64,000 nucleotides of DNA from Nocardioides sp. JQ2195 (GTDB taxonomy: Bacteria > Actinomycetota > Actinomycetes > Propionibacteriales > Nocardioidaceae). The stretch lies in assembly GCF_012272695.1 (NCBI RefSeq), contig NZ_CP050902.1, positions 248,001-312,000 of the forward strand, given 5' to 3'. How positions within the stretch are numbered: position 1 is the first letter of the stretch; each line of letters begins with the position of its first letter. Below, in pieces: positions 1 through 8,792 of this stretch. Under the pieces are notes generated by a model. It saw nothing but the letters and a program-made list of their open reading frames with translations, ran no database searches and was not told where the DNA came from. Both the position numbers and the translations under genes were made by a program.

Positions 1-431
1 AAGCGGCTCTGGCGGCCGTTGGCGCTGGGACGCTTGATCACGCGGTAGATGAACAGCGGGATGATCGCCAGGGCGCCGAGGAGCCCGATGAACTCGCTGA
101 TCCACTCGTAGACGAAGAAGTGGCCGATGATCGGCCAGGCGAACTCGGCGTCGAAGAGCTGGAAGAACGCCTGGGCCACGGCCGTGGAGAGCACGATGAA
201 GGCCGCGAAGGCGAACCAGTGGAGGATGCCGACCCAGGTCCACTGCAGCATCCGCGTGTGCAGCACCGTCTCCTTCAGCATGACCAGCGTGCGCTGGCCC
301 GGCTGGTCGGTGCGGCCGAGGGCCGGCTGGCCGATCTTGATGGTGGCCAACATCGACCGGACCGCTTTCACGGTCATCGCGACGGCCACGACCGTGAAGG
401 CCAGCGACACCACAATGGCGAAGATCTGCAT
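1..431 (-). CDS. Membrane-anchored Fe-S reductase (heterodisulfide reductase-like), 5' part only
   Basis: The reading frame enters from the window edge. It starts at ATG 431, with a GAGGAG ribosome site about 10 bases upstream on the minus strand. The visible 143 residues begin MQIFAIVVSLAFTVVAVAM and hold at least three hydrophobic helices (about residues 3-20, 65-85 and 105-130), resembling a nitrate-reductase-gamma-like cytochrome anchor. Actinobacterial Fe-S oxidoreductases related to HdrD and the glycolate oxidase Fe-S subunit (Rv0338c type) start this way and carry 4Fe-4S and CCG motifs further on. Those motifs would lie outside the window, so the redox assignment is by family resemblance only. 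Confidence 0.65.
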   Translation of the reverse strand, partial: MQIFAIVVSLAFTVVAVAMTVKAVRSMLATIKIGQPALGRTDQPGQRTLVMLKETVLHTRMLQWTWVGILHWFAFAAFIVLSTAVAQAFFQLFDAEFAWPIIGHFFVYEWISEFIGLLGALAIIPLFIYRVIKRPSANGRQSR

Positions 432-502
432 GGAAGAACTGCTCCTCGTCAAGCTTTCCTGCACCCGGAGTTCAGGCGCACGGCTGAGCCTATTGCTCCG
501 CG

Positions 503-520
503 CCCCCGTCCGTCAGGGGG
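503..520 (-). terminator. Short GC hairpin between the dipeptidase-like gene and the Fe-S reductase gene
   Basis: CCCCC and GGGGG arms of 5 bp enclose an 8-base loop, just downstream of the minus-strand stop at 541. No T-run follows, so this is a weak intrinsic-terminator candidate. Confidence 0.3.
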
Positions 521-540
521 TCCACGCTGTGAGGCTGATC

Positions 541-3036
541 CTACTTGTCGGTAACCAAGCGCACCGACGTCACCCGGCCGGACCGGGAGAACGTGATCGT
601 CATCGGGACCCGTTGCTTCGACGCGGTCCGCGCGCAGATGCCGTAGGTGCGCCCCAGTCGCGTCCAGGGCTGGCCGACCTTCCGCATCACCGCGGTGGTG
701 GTCATCCCCGGCTGCACCAACCGTCGCACCGCGGCCGGCGTACGACGCAGCTCCGGGTTGCGGCACGAGTCGGGCGCGATGCCCTGGGCCCGTTCCCAGG
801 TCTGCAGGTAGGCCTCGGGGCCGCGACTGAGGTCCTCGACGATCGCCGTGCCCTGTGAGGCACCGCCGATCCGGCGGAGGTCCTCGATCCAGTCGGGGTA
901 GAGACCGTAGTGGGCGACTCCGTCGATGTTGATGTCGTAGACGCGTTCGCCGCTGCGCTGCTGGCCGATCCGCACACCGTTCATCCCGGTGATCGGATAG
1001 GTCACCTTGTCGGCCGCGTCGGCACCGCGCGGGAGTCCCTGCTCGGCGAGTCCGTTGATGTCGGCGCCGTAGCCGAAGCCGAAGTAGAACCGCTTGTCGG
1101 CCCATCCGAGGTGGCGTTGCCACTTCTCGAGGAAGCCGGTGGAGTCTCCGGCCATCGGGGCGACGAAGCCGCCGAGGTCGTAGATGCGCGGGTAGGCGTC
1201 GGGGGTCGACCACGAGTGGCTGGACACGACTCCGGAGTAGCTCGCCTGCTCGAGCCGGGTCAGCGCGGCCTGGCGCCCCTTCACGCTCATGTGGTCGGGG
1301 TCGATCAGCATCTTCTTGGCCATCAGCTGGTCGATCGCGTAGCTGCCCAGGTCGGTGAGCCCGCGCTGGTTGCAGTGCAACGGGGTGCCGTAGAGCGGAA
1401 GGGCGGGCAGGCCGAGCCCGGCGACCTGGACCAGGGCACCGAAGAGCGCGTCCTGCTGGCCACCACTGATGTCGGGCAACCCGAGCTGGGTCCTGTCCGC
1501 GGACTCGCCGTCGGCCGGCTCGCAGTGCTTCATGTTCCAGAACGACCCGGTCTCGAGGAAGTTGGCCAGGTTGACCGCGACACCGACCGCGCCCTCGTCG
1601 CCGGCCACGCCCGACAGGGCGTTGTCGAACTTGTTGACCAGCTCCATCTGCCGGACCCCCATGTCATGGAGGTCGGTGAGCTGTCGCTTGATGGCGCCTC
1701 GGTCGCACTGCGGGATGTCGAGCTTCATGGTGCAGCCGAAGGGAATGCTGACCTCGATCCCCATCACCACGGCCAGCTTGCCCTGGTTGATCACGCGGCG
1801 CGCCTGCTCGGGACTGGTGACGATGCGGTACCACCCCTTGCCCGGTCCGCCGTACCGTGCGTCGATGTAGCGCTCCATCGCGCGCATGTCCTTGGCCTGC
1901 AGCTTCGCCGACTCCATGTCGTCGCAGGAGTTCTTCTTCATCGGATAGATCTGGCAGAGCTTGCCGTTCTCGACGAGCAGGTTGACGAAGATGCGTTGCC
2001 CGCCGCGCCAGGCCCGCTCCATCCACTTGTAGTAGGTGCCCTCGTGGGTCAGCGACTTCGGTGCCGGCCAGTCCTTGAAGGTCGGCCAGCCGGTCGGGTC
2101 GTGCGAGGCCTCGCCGGAGAGCACCGACTCGAGCAGTGCTCCGTTGCCGTTGGTGAGCTCGTGGTCCGGACAGTCGACGAGGGCGTACGGCGCGCCGTAC
2201 TTGTCCCACGGCTTGCCGCAGTGCACCTTGCCACCGAGGAACTCGAACGCCATCCCGTGGACGTGCGCATCGATGTAGCCGCGCACCTCCTGGAACGGAC
2301 TCACCCCCGCGTGGGGACTTCCGCTGACGTTGACCTGCACCTCCGGGTAGGTCGGGCAGCCACCGGTGGTGTGCAGCGGGTACGCCGTGGGCTCGCTGCC
2401 GGTTCTCATGGCGGCGCCGCGGCCGGTCAACCAGCGACCGTCGGCGAGCCGGAAGGTGAAGCCCTCGTCGGTGCGCCGGGTGATCCACTCCGCGGCGACC
2501 GACGGCTTGTCGGCGGGGGTCACTGCCCCGGCCCTGGTCGCACTGAGGAACCTGCGGCCCGTCGTGTAGAGCAGGTTCACCCCCAGGTCGGTGGCCTGGA
2601 AGCGGATCGGGGTGCCGGCGACCGTGTAGCAACCCCCGGCGACGGCATACCTGTTCTCGGGCACTGTCCGGCGCGGGGAACGCAACGAGACCCGCCTGAG
2701 CTCGGGGTCCCGGCTGTTGCGCGACTCCGCGACGTAGGCCGCATTGCGGCGAGCCTCCGCCGACGTCGTCGGATCCTGGGTGGAGGCCGTGGCTGCACTG
2801 CTGCCGGACACCTCGTCGGACTGGCTGAGGTCGTTCTTGCGGGCCGGGTCGTGGCGGTGCCAGTGGCCGTCCGCTGCCTGCACGGGCCTGGTCGCCCCAT
2901 AGCTGTCCGCGACCGACGTGGTCCGCGAGAACGAGTAGGAAGGAACGGTGATCGCGGTGACGACGAGTCCGACCGCGACTCCGCACGCCAGCGCGAGACG
3001 GAAAAGTCCACTGCGGTCCTGCGACGTGGGTCTCAT
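541..3036 (-). CDS. Secreted metal-dependent hydrolase, membrane dipeptidase (M19)-like
   Basis: An 831-residue exported protein. The N-terminus has Arg residues followed by a hydrophobic segment (about residues 13-32), read as a signal peptide or anchor. The central part looks like an amidohydrolase TIM barrel. YIDAHVHG near residue 255 gives the usual H-x-H metal pair, LIDPDHMSVKG near 580 gives a D-x-D-H pair, and VVSSHSWS follows near 607. Spacing between these is much longer than in a standard M19 dipeptidase, with Cys-rich insertions that probably form disulfides. The last 70 residues (MTTTAVMRKVGQPW to SGRVTSVRLV) resemble a BamE/SmpA-like small domain. The substrate is unknown. It is transcribed toward the Fe-S reductase and diverges from the mosaic surface protein gene. 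Confidence 0.65.
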   Translation of the reverse strand: MRPTSQDRSGLFRLALACGVAVGLVVTAITVPSYSFSRTTSVADSYGATRPVQAADGHWHRHDPARKNDLSQSDEVSGSSAATASTQDPTTSAEARRNAAYVAESRNSRDPELRRVSLRSPRRTVPENRYAVAGGCYTVAGTPIRFQATDLGVNLLYTTGRRFLSATRAGAVTPADKPSVAAEWITRRTDEGFTFRLADGRWLTGRGAAMRTGSEPTAYPLHTTGGCPTYPEVQVNVSGSPHAGVSPFQEVRGYIDAHVHGMAFEFLGGKVHCGKPWDKYGAPYALVDCPDHELTNGNGALLESVLSGEASHDPTGWPTFKDWPAPKSLTHEGTYYKWMERAWRGGQRIFVNLLVENGKLCQIYPMKKNSCDDMESAKLQAKDMRAMERYIDARYGGPGKGWYRIVTSPEQARRVINQGKLAVVMGIEVSIPFGCTMKLDIPQCDRGAIKRQLTDLHDMGVRQMELVNKFDNALSGVAGDEGAVGVAVNLANFLETGSFWNMKHCEPADGESADRTQLGLPDISGGQQDALFGALVQVAGLGLPALPLYGTPLHCNQRGLTDLGSYAIDQLMAKKMLIDPDHMSVKGRQAALTRLEQASYSGVVSSHSWSTPDAYPRIYDLGGFVAPMAGDSTGFLEKWQRHLGWADKRFYFGFGYGADINGLAEQGLPRGADAADKVTYPITGMNGVRIGQQRSGERVYDINIDGVAHYGLYPDWIEDLRRIGGASQGTAIVEDLSRGPEAYLQTWERAQGIAPDSCRNPELRRTPAAVRRLVQPGMTTTAVMRKVGQPWTRLGRTYGICARTASKQRVPMTITFSRSGRVTSVRLVTDK

Positions 3037-3180
3037 GCGGGCTCAACGGAGAATCGTGCCACAGGTCACACTCACGGGGTTTGTTGGGTATTGGCAAACA
3101 ACTGCGGGCGACACAGGGCTTCCCCTAATTTGGGGATGCCCCACTCGGGAGCACTTCTCTGGCGGAAAGAGCGCGACGTC

Positions 3181-5823
3181 ATGTCCTGGATTGCCCGAAC
3201 CACCTGTCTGGTCCTTCTCCTCGCGCTGTTCCCGGGACTGCTGGGGGCCACCGCCACCGCCACCGCGGCTCCGGCGCAGGACCCAGGTGATCCCTCATTG
3301 ATCACACCTCTTCCGGAGATCCCCGACACCGTTGGAACCGACTTCTGGGTCGCCTTCCCCGACCTTGAGGGCTTTCCGATCGCCTACCGGCTCTATCTCT
3401 CGCCCACCGATGACGGCACGGTCACCGTGGCCGATGCCTCGGGCGCGTCGATCGAGACCGTGAGCACCTCCGCAGGGACCATCTCGCAGGTGGAGATCCC
3501 TGCGGGGCAGGGAGTGACCAGTGAGGACGGTGTGGAGTCGGTGGGCGTCCGGGTGACGTCCACCTCGCCGATCTCGGTCTTCGGTGCGATGATCTACCCC
3601 GCGGCCTCGACCGGCTTCCAGGCCTACCCGATCGATGCGCTTGGCACGTCGTACCGCGTGCTGGGCTACAACGCGACCCAGACCCTCCCCGGCATGCAGA
3701 CCAGGATGACCGTCATCGGATCCACGGACGGCACGGAGGTGACGATCACCCCGAAGACTCAAGTCGGTGCCCGACCCGCTGGCGAACCCTTCACCATCAC
3801 CCTGGACGAGGGGCAGACCTATCAGCTCGGCTCGAGCGCGTCGGAGCAGGACGTCACCGGCACCGAGGTGACCGCCACGGCGCCGGTCGCGGTCTACGGC
3901 GGCAACTCCTGCGCCAACGTCCCGACCGGATTCCCGGCGTGCAACCCGATCCTCCAGCAGCTGCCGCCGACTCAAGCATGGGGCACGGAGTTCATCTCGG
4001 GCCGGTTCGCGACTCGCGCGAAGGGTGACACCTATCGCGTCCTGGCCGACCAGGACGGCACAGTGGTCAAGGTCGGCGGCAACGAGGTGGCCACGCTGGA
4101 CGCCGGTGAGTTCCACGAGATGGTGCTACCCGCAGCAGCGACGGAGCCGGGCCGGGAAGCAGTGATCATCGAGGCCAGCAAACCCGTCCTGGTCGCCCAG
4201 TTCGGCAATGGTTCGAGCTATGACGCCACCTCGGGGGATCCGCTGATGATGCTGGTCACCCCGCTCGGGCAGCACCTGACGTCGTACACCCTGGCCACAC
4301 CTGACATCGTCTCGTCAGGCGCCGGAACCCTGCCCTGGATCAACCTCCTGGTGCAGACCCGCGACATCGGCACCCTCACCCTCGACGGAGTGCCCGTTGA
4401 CGCGAGCGAGTTCACGGGGGTCGCGGGGACCGACTACTCCGTGGCGCAGCTCAGCGCCAGCATCGGGCAACACTCGCTGTCCGCGCCGCACCAGTTCGGG
4501 GTGCAGGTCTACGCCTGGGGGAACTACGACGCCTTCGGATACTCCGGGGGCGCTGCCGTGGCCCCGATCGCCGACGCGCCCGCGGCCCCGGTTGCGACAC
4601 CGCTGACGTCGGAGGCGATCGGGACCCAGTCGGCCACGGTGACGGTGGGATCGCAGCAGGAGGTCCGCCTTCTTGACGGCGCCACCCTCACCGACACCGT
4701 GACCGTTCCCGGCCAGGGCACCTATGAACTGGATCGGACGACCGGGGTCATCACCTTCACCCCGCTGTTCGGCTACGCCGGTGTCGCGACTCCGGTGACC
4801 TACCGCATCGTCGACGCTTGGAACCAACAGGACGACAGCACCTACACGCCAACGGTCCTGCCACCGGCGGCTCCGGTCGCCCTGCCGTTGACATCATCGG
4901 GCACGGGAACGCAGTCCGTCGTCATCACCCCGCCGACGGGTGGCTCGGTCACGCTGCTCGACATCGGTGGTGTCGAGACCACGACCGTGACTGTGAGTCA
5001 GGGCACCTATGTGCTCGATGTCGCGACGTCCACGATCTCCTTCGTGCCTGATGCTGGGGAGACCGGCCTGGCCACTCCGGTCGACTACCGGTTGATCGAC
5101 GCCTACAACCAGACGGCCGAGTCGACATACACCCCGGAGGTCTTGGACACCGTCGTGCCACCTGAGCCCAAGCCTGACAACCCGAAGGCGACCCTGGGGC
5201 TCCCCTCCTTCGTCAGTGTTGCCCCCGGTCGCGTCGCGCGGGTGCCGGCGACCTGTGCCGTTCGCCACGCCAAGATCCGTTCTTGCAAGGTGACGTTGTT
5301 CGCCAAGGTCGGCGGGGACCTGACCAAGGTCGGAGCCGGCAGCGCGAAGGGCAAGCGCGTCAAGGTCAGGCTCAATGCGGTGGGTCGAGCGGTGGCCGCC
5401 ACGCCAGGTGGCAAGGTCATGAAGGGCCAGATGACGGTGCGGACCACGAGGAGCAGGAAGCTGTGGGATCGCGATCGCACCCAGGTGGTCAGCAGGCGCT
5501 TCACGCTCGTGCGCACGCCGATGTTTGCGATCTCCGCCGATCGGGTGAGGGTGATTGATGCCTCCTACCTTCGGGCGGTCGGGAACAAGGTACGTCGGGT
5601 GAGGACCGTGACGTGCACCGGTTTCACGGACAGCCAGGGGTCGGAGGCCTACAACAGGACACTCGGCCTGCGCCGCGCGAAGGCGGTCTGCAAGGCGTTG
5701 CGCCTGCCCAGCCGGGTGCGGGTCGTGACCAGGACGTTGGGTGAACGACGTCCGGTCGCCGACAACGGCACACCAGCTGGTCGTGCCCGCAACCGTCGGG
5801 TCACGGTGACGCTGCACTACTGA
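3181..5823 (+). CDS. Secreted mosaic protein: IgGFc-binding-like domain, two CshA repeats, OmpA-like C-terminus
   Basis: Start ATG 3181 gives 880 residues beginning with a clear signal peptide (MSWIARTTCLVLLLALFPG, cleavage near ATAAPA). The open frame extends much further upstream, but only from 3181 does it look like protein. Residues about 55-450 (GTDFWVAFPD, then TSTSPISVFG and APVAVYGGNSC) match the IgGFc-binding N-terminal domain seen in surface adhesins. Two CshA-type fibril repeats follow at about 466-560 and 560-660, each starting PVA-PLTS and carrying GTQS, ending TPV-YR-VDA-NQ--STYTP. A basic linker leads to an OmpA-like region at about 785-880 (FTDSQGSEAYNRTLGLRRA, then RNRRVTV). 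There is no LPXTG sorting signal, so anchoring would be through the OmpA-like domain. Likely a cell-envelope adhesin. Confidence 0.7.
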   Translation: MSWIARTTCLVLLLALFPGLLGATATATAAPAQDPGDPSLITPLPEIPDTVGTDFWVAFPDLEGFPIAYRLYLSPTDDGTVTVADASGASIETVSTSAGTISQVEIPAGQGVTSEDGVESVGVRVTSTSPISVFGAMIYPAASTGFQAYPIDALGTSYRVLGYNATQTLPGMQTRMTVIGSTDGTEVTITPKTQVGARPAGEPFTITLDEGQTYQLGSSASEQDVTGTEVTATAPVAVYGGNSCANVPTGFPACNPILQQLPPTQAWGTEFISGRFATRAKGDTYRVLADQDGTVVKVGGNEVATLDAGEFHEMVLPAAATEPGREAVIIEASKPVLVAQFGNGSSYDATSGDPLMMLVTPLGQHLTSYTLATPDIVSSGAGTLPWINLLVQTRDIGTLTLDGVPVDASEFTGVAGTDYSVAQLSASIGQHSLSAPHQFGVQVYAWGNYDAFGYSGGAAVAPIADAPAAPVATPLTSEAIGTQSATVTVGSQQEVRLLDGATLTDTVTVPGQGTYELDRTTGVITFTPLFGYAGVATPVTYRIVDAWNQQDDSTYTPTVLPPAAPVALPLTSSGTGTQSVVITPPTGGSVTLLDIGGVETTTVTVSQGTYVLDVATSTISFVPDAGETGLATPVDYRLIDAYNQTAESTYTPEVLDTVVPPEPKPDNPKATLGLPSFVSVAPGRVARVPATCAVRHAKIRSCKVTLFAKVGGDLTKVGAGSAKGKRVKVRLNAVGRAVAATPGGKVMKGQMTVRTTRSRKLWDRDRTQVVSRRFTLVRTPMFAISADRVRVIDASYLRAVGNKVRRVRTVTCTGFTDSQGSEAYNRTLGLRRAKAVCKALRLPSRVRVVTRTLGERRPVADNGTPAGRARNRRVTVTLHY

Positions 5824-6569
5824 GCTCGGCCACCGAGGCGTCGGGTCAGCTCGGCCGCGGTGCGGCGTACGGCGTCGGCGTGGCTGGGCTCGGGGGAGTC
5901 GCTGGCATGGGTGATCGCGACTCCGGCGGCGGGGTAGCCGTTGTGGTCGAGCGCCGCTGCGGCGACGCTCGCGAAACCCGGCGTGACCTCGCCGTCCTCG
6001 GTGGCGAACCCGCGTTGTCGGGTGTCGGAGAGGAGGGCGCTCAACTCACGTGGCCCGGTGGGCCCAGCTCCGTGCCGGTCGACGAACGACGCCCGGTCCG
6101 GGTAGGCCGCGCGGACCTGGGCGGCGGGGAGGGCAGCCAGGATGGCGCGGCCGCTGGCGGTGAGATGGGCGGGCAGGCGTACGCCGACGTCGGTGACCAG
6201 CGGGGGACGCCCGGGTGCCCGCTCCTCGATCACGTAGAGCACGTCCCGTCCGTGCAGGACGGCGAGGTGCGCGCTCTGGCCGGTGCGGTCGACGAGCTCG
6301 GCCAGCAGTCGACGCGAGATGCGTTGCAGTGGCGCCTGTCGGGTGTAGCCGCTGCCCACCTCGAAGGCCGCCACACCCAGTCCGTAGCGCTTCTCGTCGG
6401 CCAGGTGCGTCACGAAGCCTTCGTCGATCATCGTGTTGATGAGGTGGTAGGCGGTGCTGCGCGGCAGGTCGAGTGCGACCATGATCCGGTCGAGTGGCAC
6501 CGGTCCCGGCTGGGCGGCCAGGAAGCGCAGCACCTGTAGGGTGCGCGTCGCTGCGGGGACCTGGCTCAT
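5817..6569 (-). CDS. IclR family transcriptional regulator
   Basis: A 250-residue protein of normal IclR length. The N-terminal winged helix-turn-helix spans about residues 8-65 (RTLQVLRFLA, then LDLPRSTAYHLINTM). The C-terminal effector domain has the typical LTASGRAILAALP segment near residue 135 and ends with AITHASDSP-type sequence. It lies 12 bases after the MFS gene on the same strand, so the two form one unit and the regulator probably controls this transporter. Its 3' end overlaps the opposing surface-protein gene by 7 bases. Histidine genes begin 4 kb away, but nothing in the sequence ties this regulator to them. Confidence 0.88.
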   Translation of the reverse strand: MSQVPAATRTLQVLRFLAAQPGPVPLDRIMVALDLPRSTAYHLINTMIDEGFVTHLADEKRYGLGVAAFEVGSGYTRQAPLQRISRRLLAELVDRTGQSAHLAVLHGRDVLYVIEERAPGRPPLVTDVGVRLPAHLTASGRAILAALPAAQVRAAYPDRASFVDRHGAGPTGPRELSALLSDTRQRGFATEDGEVTPGFASVAAAALDHNGYPAAGVAITHASDSPEPSHADAVRRTAAELTRRLGGRAQ

Positions 6570-6581
6570 GGTCGCATCGTG

Positions 6582-7775
6582 TCAGGCCAGCGGTGCTTCG
6601 TCGCGCACCGGCACCAGGGCGATGGCGATCATCGGGAAGAAGGCGGCCGCCGCGAAGGCCGCCGAGTAGCCCCACTCGGTGATCGCGATCCCCGCGACCG
6701 GAGGCACGGCCGAGGCGGCCAGGAACTGGGCGGTGTTCTGGATGCCGAGGGCCCGGCCCGACCAGAACGGTCCGGCCCGTTCGGCGACCGCGGTGAAGGC
6801 AAGTCCGTTGTCGGCCACGGTGATCGCCGTGGCGACCACCATCAGGCCGACGGCGACCGGCCAGTCCGCGCCGGAGCTCATCCCGAGCAGCAGCATGCTG
6901 GCCGCGGCGCCGACCGAGACCCACTGCAGCGGGCGCATCCGGCTGCCGACGACATCGGACAGGTGACCGACCGCGATCCGGCCGACGGCGCCCACGACCT
7001 GGGCGGTGGCGACCAGGGTTCCGGCAGCGGCGGGTGACCAGTCCCGGTCCTGCACCAGCCAGACCAGGGCGAAGGTCCACACCAGGAACTGCGGCACGAC
7101 GAGCAGCACGGAGACCCCGTGGATCCGGGTGAGGTAGTCGTCCTGCACATACGGGTTGGGCGCATCTCCCTCCGTGCGGGCCGGTCGGGGAGGGTCGATG
7201 ACGATGGCCACGACGGCAAGCAGCGCGATGCCGCAGGCCGCTGCCGGCACGAGCAGTGCGGCCGCGATCCCGTGCTGGTCCGCGGTCACCGCGATGCTGA
7301 TCGCGGCCACGCCGACACCGACGGGTTGGGCCATCTGTCGGATGCCCATCGCCAGGCCACGACGCTCGGCCGGGAACCAGCCGACGACGATGCGTCCGCT
7401 GGCCGAGCTCGTCGAGGCAGCGGCGGCTCCCGCCAGGAGCAGCGCCAGGGCGAGGAACGCGGTGGTGTCGACGAGAGTGGCACTCAGCCCGGCCACCGTG
7501 GTGACCGCCAACCCGGCGATGAGCACGAAGCGTTCACCGACGCGGTCGACGACCAGGCCCCACAGCACCAGGGCCAGCATCACGCCGACGGTCGGGGCGG
7601 CGGCGACCAGACCGGCCTCGGCCAGGCTGAGGCCCCTCTTGTCGTGCAGCACGGGGATCAGGAAGGCGGGGCCGTGGATCATCACCGCGCCCGCCGCCTG
7701 CGCGATCGTGCTGGCTCCCAGCATCGCCCAGCGACGACCGGTGCTGGCGTGGATGGTGGTCACGGGCCCAGTCAA
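6582..7775 (-). CDS. MFS transporter
   Basis: A 397-residue protein with about 12 hydrophobic helices and the MFS loop 2-3 signature (LWGLVVDRVGERFVL near residue 70). A second conserved loop, GHLSDVVGSR, lies in the C-terminal half near residue 250. The closest look is to the OxlT/CynX/NarK-like exchangers of organic anions, but the substrate cannot be read from sequence. It is the first gene of a two-gene unit with the IclR regulator. The start lies in the short divergent region facing the PhzF-like gene, which contains an inverted repeat that could be the IclR site. Confidence 0.85.
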   Translation of the reverse strand: MTGPVTTIHASTGRRWAMLGASTIAQAAGAVMIHGPAFLIPVLHDKRGLSLAEAGLVAAAPTVGVMLALVLWGLVVDRVGERFVLIAGLAVTTVAGLSATLVDTTAFLALALLLAGAAAASTSSASGRIVVGWFPAERRGLAMGIRQMAQPVGVGVAAISIAVTADQHGIAAALLVPAAACGIALLAVVAIVIDPPRPARTEGDAPNPYVQDDYLTRIHGVSVLLVVPQFLVWTFALVWLVQDRDWSPAAAGTLVATAQVVGAVGRIAVGHLSDVVGSRMRPLQWVSVGAAASMLLLGMSSGADWPVAVGLMVVATAITVADNGLAFTAVAERAGPFWSGRALGIQNTAQFLAASAVPPVAGIAITEWGYSAAFAAAAFFPMIAIALVPVRDEAPLA

Positions 7776-7803
7776 CGCCCGCGGCGACGACGTACCGACC
7801 GAT

Positions 7804-7827
7804 TCCCACGGAGTGAACGGTGTGGGA
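7804..7827. promoter_or_regulatory. Inverted repeat in the divergent MFS-iclR / phzF-like promoter region
   Basis: TCCCAC (7804-7809) and GTGGGA (7822-7827) form a perfect 6-bp inverted repeat with a 12-base spacer. It lies 20 bases before the PhzF-like ATG and 29 bases from the MFS start. Position and symmetry fit an operator for the IclR regulator of the same unit. This is an inference from position. Confidence 0.4.
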
Positions 7828-7834
7828 CACGTCG

Positions 7835-7840
7835 TACGTT
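7835..7840 (+). promoter_or_regulatory. Candidate -10 box (TACGTT) for a leaderless phzF-like transcript
   Basis: TACGTT fits the actinobacterial TAnnnT -10 pattern and ends 6 bases before ATG 7847. Transcription would therefore start at or next to the start codon. No Shine-Dalgarno sequence is seen, which agrees with a leaderless message. Confidence 0.4.
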
Positions 7841-7846
7841 GTGGTG

Positions 7847-8686
7847 ATGACGACCTTTGACTTCTCCCAGGTGGATGTCTTCGCCTCCGGTCCGCTGACC
7901 GGCAACCCGGTGGCCGTGGTGCACGACGCCGTCGGGCTGACGGACGAGCAGATGGCGGCGTTCGCCAGCTGGACCAACCTCTCGGAGACCACCTTCCTGC
8001 TGCCGCCGACCGACCCCAGCGCCGACTACCGGTTGCGGATCTTCACCCCGGCTGCCGAGCTCCCCTTCGCCGGCCACCCCACGCTCGGCAGTGCCCATGC
8101 GTGGCTCGAGCAGGGCGGCAACCCGGCCGGTGAGGACGAGGTGGTGCAGGAATGCGGCATCGGCCTGGTGTCGCTGCGGCGCGACGGTGCCGCCTGGGCG
8201 TTCCGGGCTCCCGGGTTCCTCCGTTCCGGTCCCGTCGACGAGGAGACGTTGGCGCGAGCGGTCTCCGCGCTGGGCGTTCCTCCCGAGCGGGTCCGTGCGT
8301 CGAGCTGGATCGACAACGGTCCCGGGTGGATGGGGCTCCTGCTGGAGAGTGCGGAGGACGTGCTGGCGCTCGATCCCGACCACGCCGCGATCGGGGAGCT
8401 CGACCTGGGTGTCATCGGTCCGCACTCCGCGGGCGGACCGGCGGACTTCGAGGTGCGGGCCTTCTGCCCGGAGCTGGCCGTGCCGGAGGACCCGGTGACC
8501 GGCTCGCTCAATGCCGGGTTCGCGGTCTGGCTGGTCGAGGCCGGGCTGGCGCCGGCCGACTACACGGTCCGCCAGGGCACGGCCCTCGGGCGGGCGGGTG
8601 ACGTGCGGATCACCACCGACGCGGTTGGTGACCAGTGGGTCGGAGGGACCTCGCACACGGTGATCAGGGGCTCGCTCACGATCTGA
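7847..8686 (+). CDS. PhzF family isomerase/epimerase-like protein
   Basis: ATG 7847 is preferred over the upstream in-frame GTG codons at 7820, 7841 and 7844 because a -10-like box ends 6 bases before it. The 279-residue product starts MTTFDFSQVDVFASGPLTGN, the usual PhzF/YddE opening. It has NLSETTFLL with the conserved catalytic-type Glu near residue 45. RIFTPAAELPFAGHPTLG follows near 65, and the second-half counterpart VRAFCPELAVPEDPVTGS lies near 205. This two-lobed diaminopimelate-epimerase-like fold is complete. Reactions of family members vary (isomerases and racemases of small acids) and the substrate here is unknown. Confidence 0.85.
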   Translation: MTTFDFSQVDVFASGPLTGNPVAVVHDAVGLTDEQMAAFASWTNLSETTFLLPPTDPSADYRLRIFTPAAELPFAGHPTLGSAHAWLEQGGNPAGEDEVVQECGIGLVSLRRDGAAWAFRAPGFLRSGPVDEETLARAVSALGVPPERVRASSWIDNGPGWMGLLLESAEDVLALDPDHAAIGELDLGVIGPHSAGGPADFEVRAFCPELAVPEDPVTGSLNAGFAVWLVEAGLAPADYTVRQGTALGRAGDVRITTDAVGDQWVGGTSHTVIRGSLTI

Positions 8687-8712
8687 GGTGCGGCGACGCG
8701 CCGGAGCGCTGG

Positions 8713-8780
8713 CTTTGTTGTGGGGTTTAACTGCAGTATGTCACTATACAAACAAAGTCTATCGTTTTAATCCACTATGG
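8713..8780 (+). promoter_or_regulatory. AT-rich upstream region with a 7-bp inverted repeat before the TauE/SafE gene
   Basis: This stretch is strikingly A+T rich for the window. CTTTGTT (8713-8719) and AACAAAG (8751-8757) form a perfect inverted repeat, with a CTGCAGT palindrome-like core and several TAT/ATA steps between them. It ends 12 bases before ATG 8793. It looks like a controlled promoter, perhaps sulfur-responsive given the downstream gene, but the regulator is not identifiable. Confidence 0.45.
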
Positions 8781-8792
8781 AAAGGCTCCGTC

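Noticed and set aside
910-3180. Long open frame running upstream of the IgGFc/CshA protein
   Set aside because: It is antisense to the dipeptidase-like gene and its translation is low-complexity Val/Gly/Arg/Leu sequence. The signal peptide at 3181 marks the true start.
5817-6569. IclR regulator as the hut regulator
   Set aside because: The hut palindrome GTCTC-N6-GAGAC is absent from its own promoter region and it is coupled to an MFS gene, so there is no sequence support.
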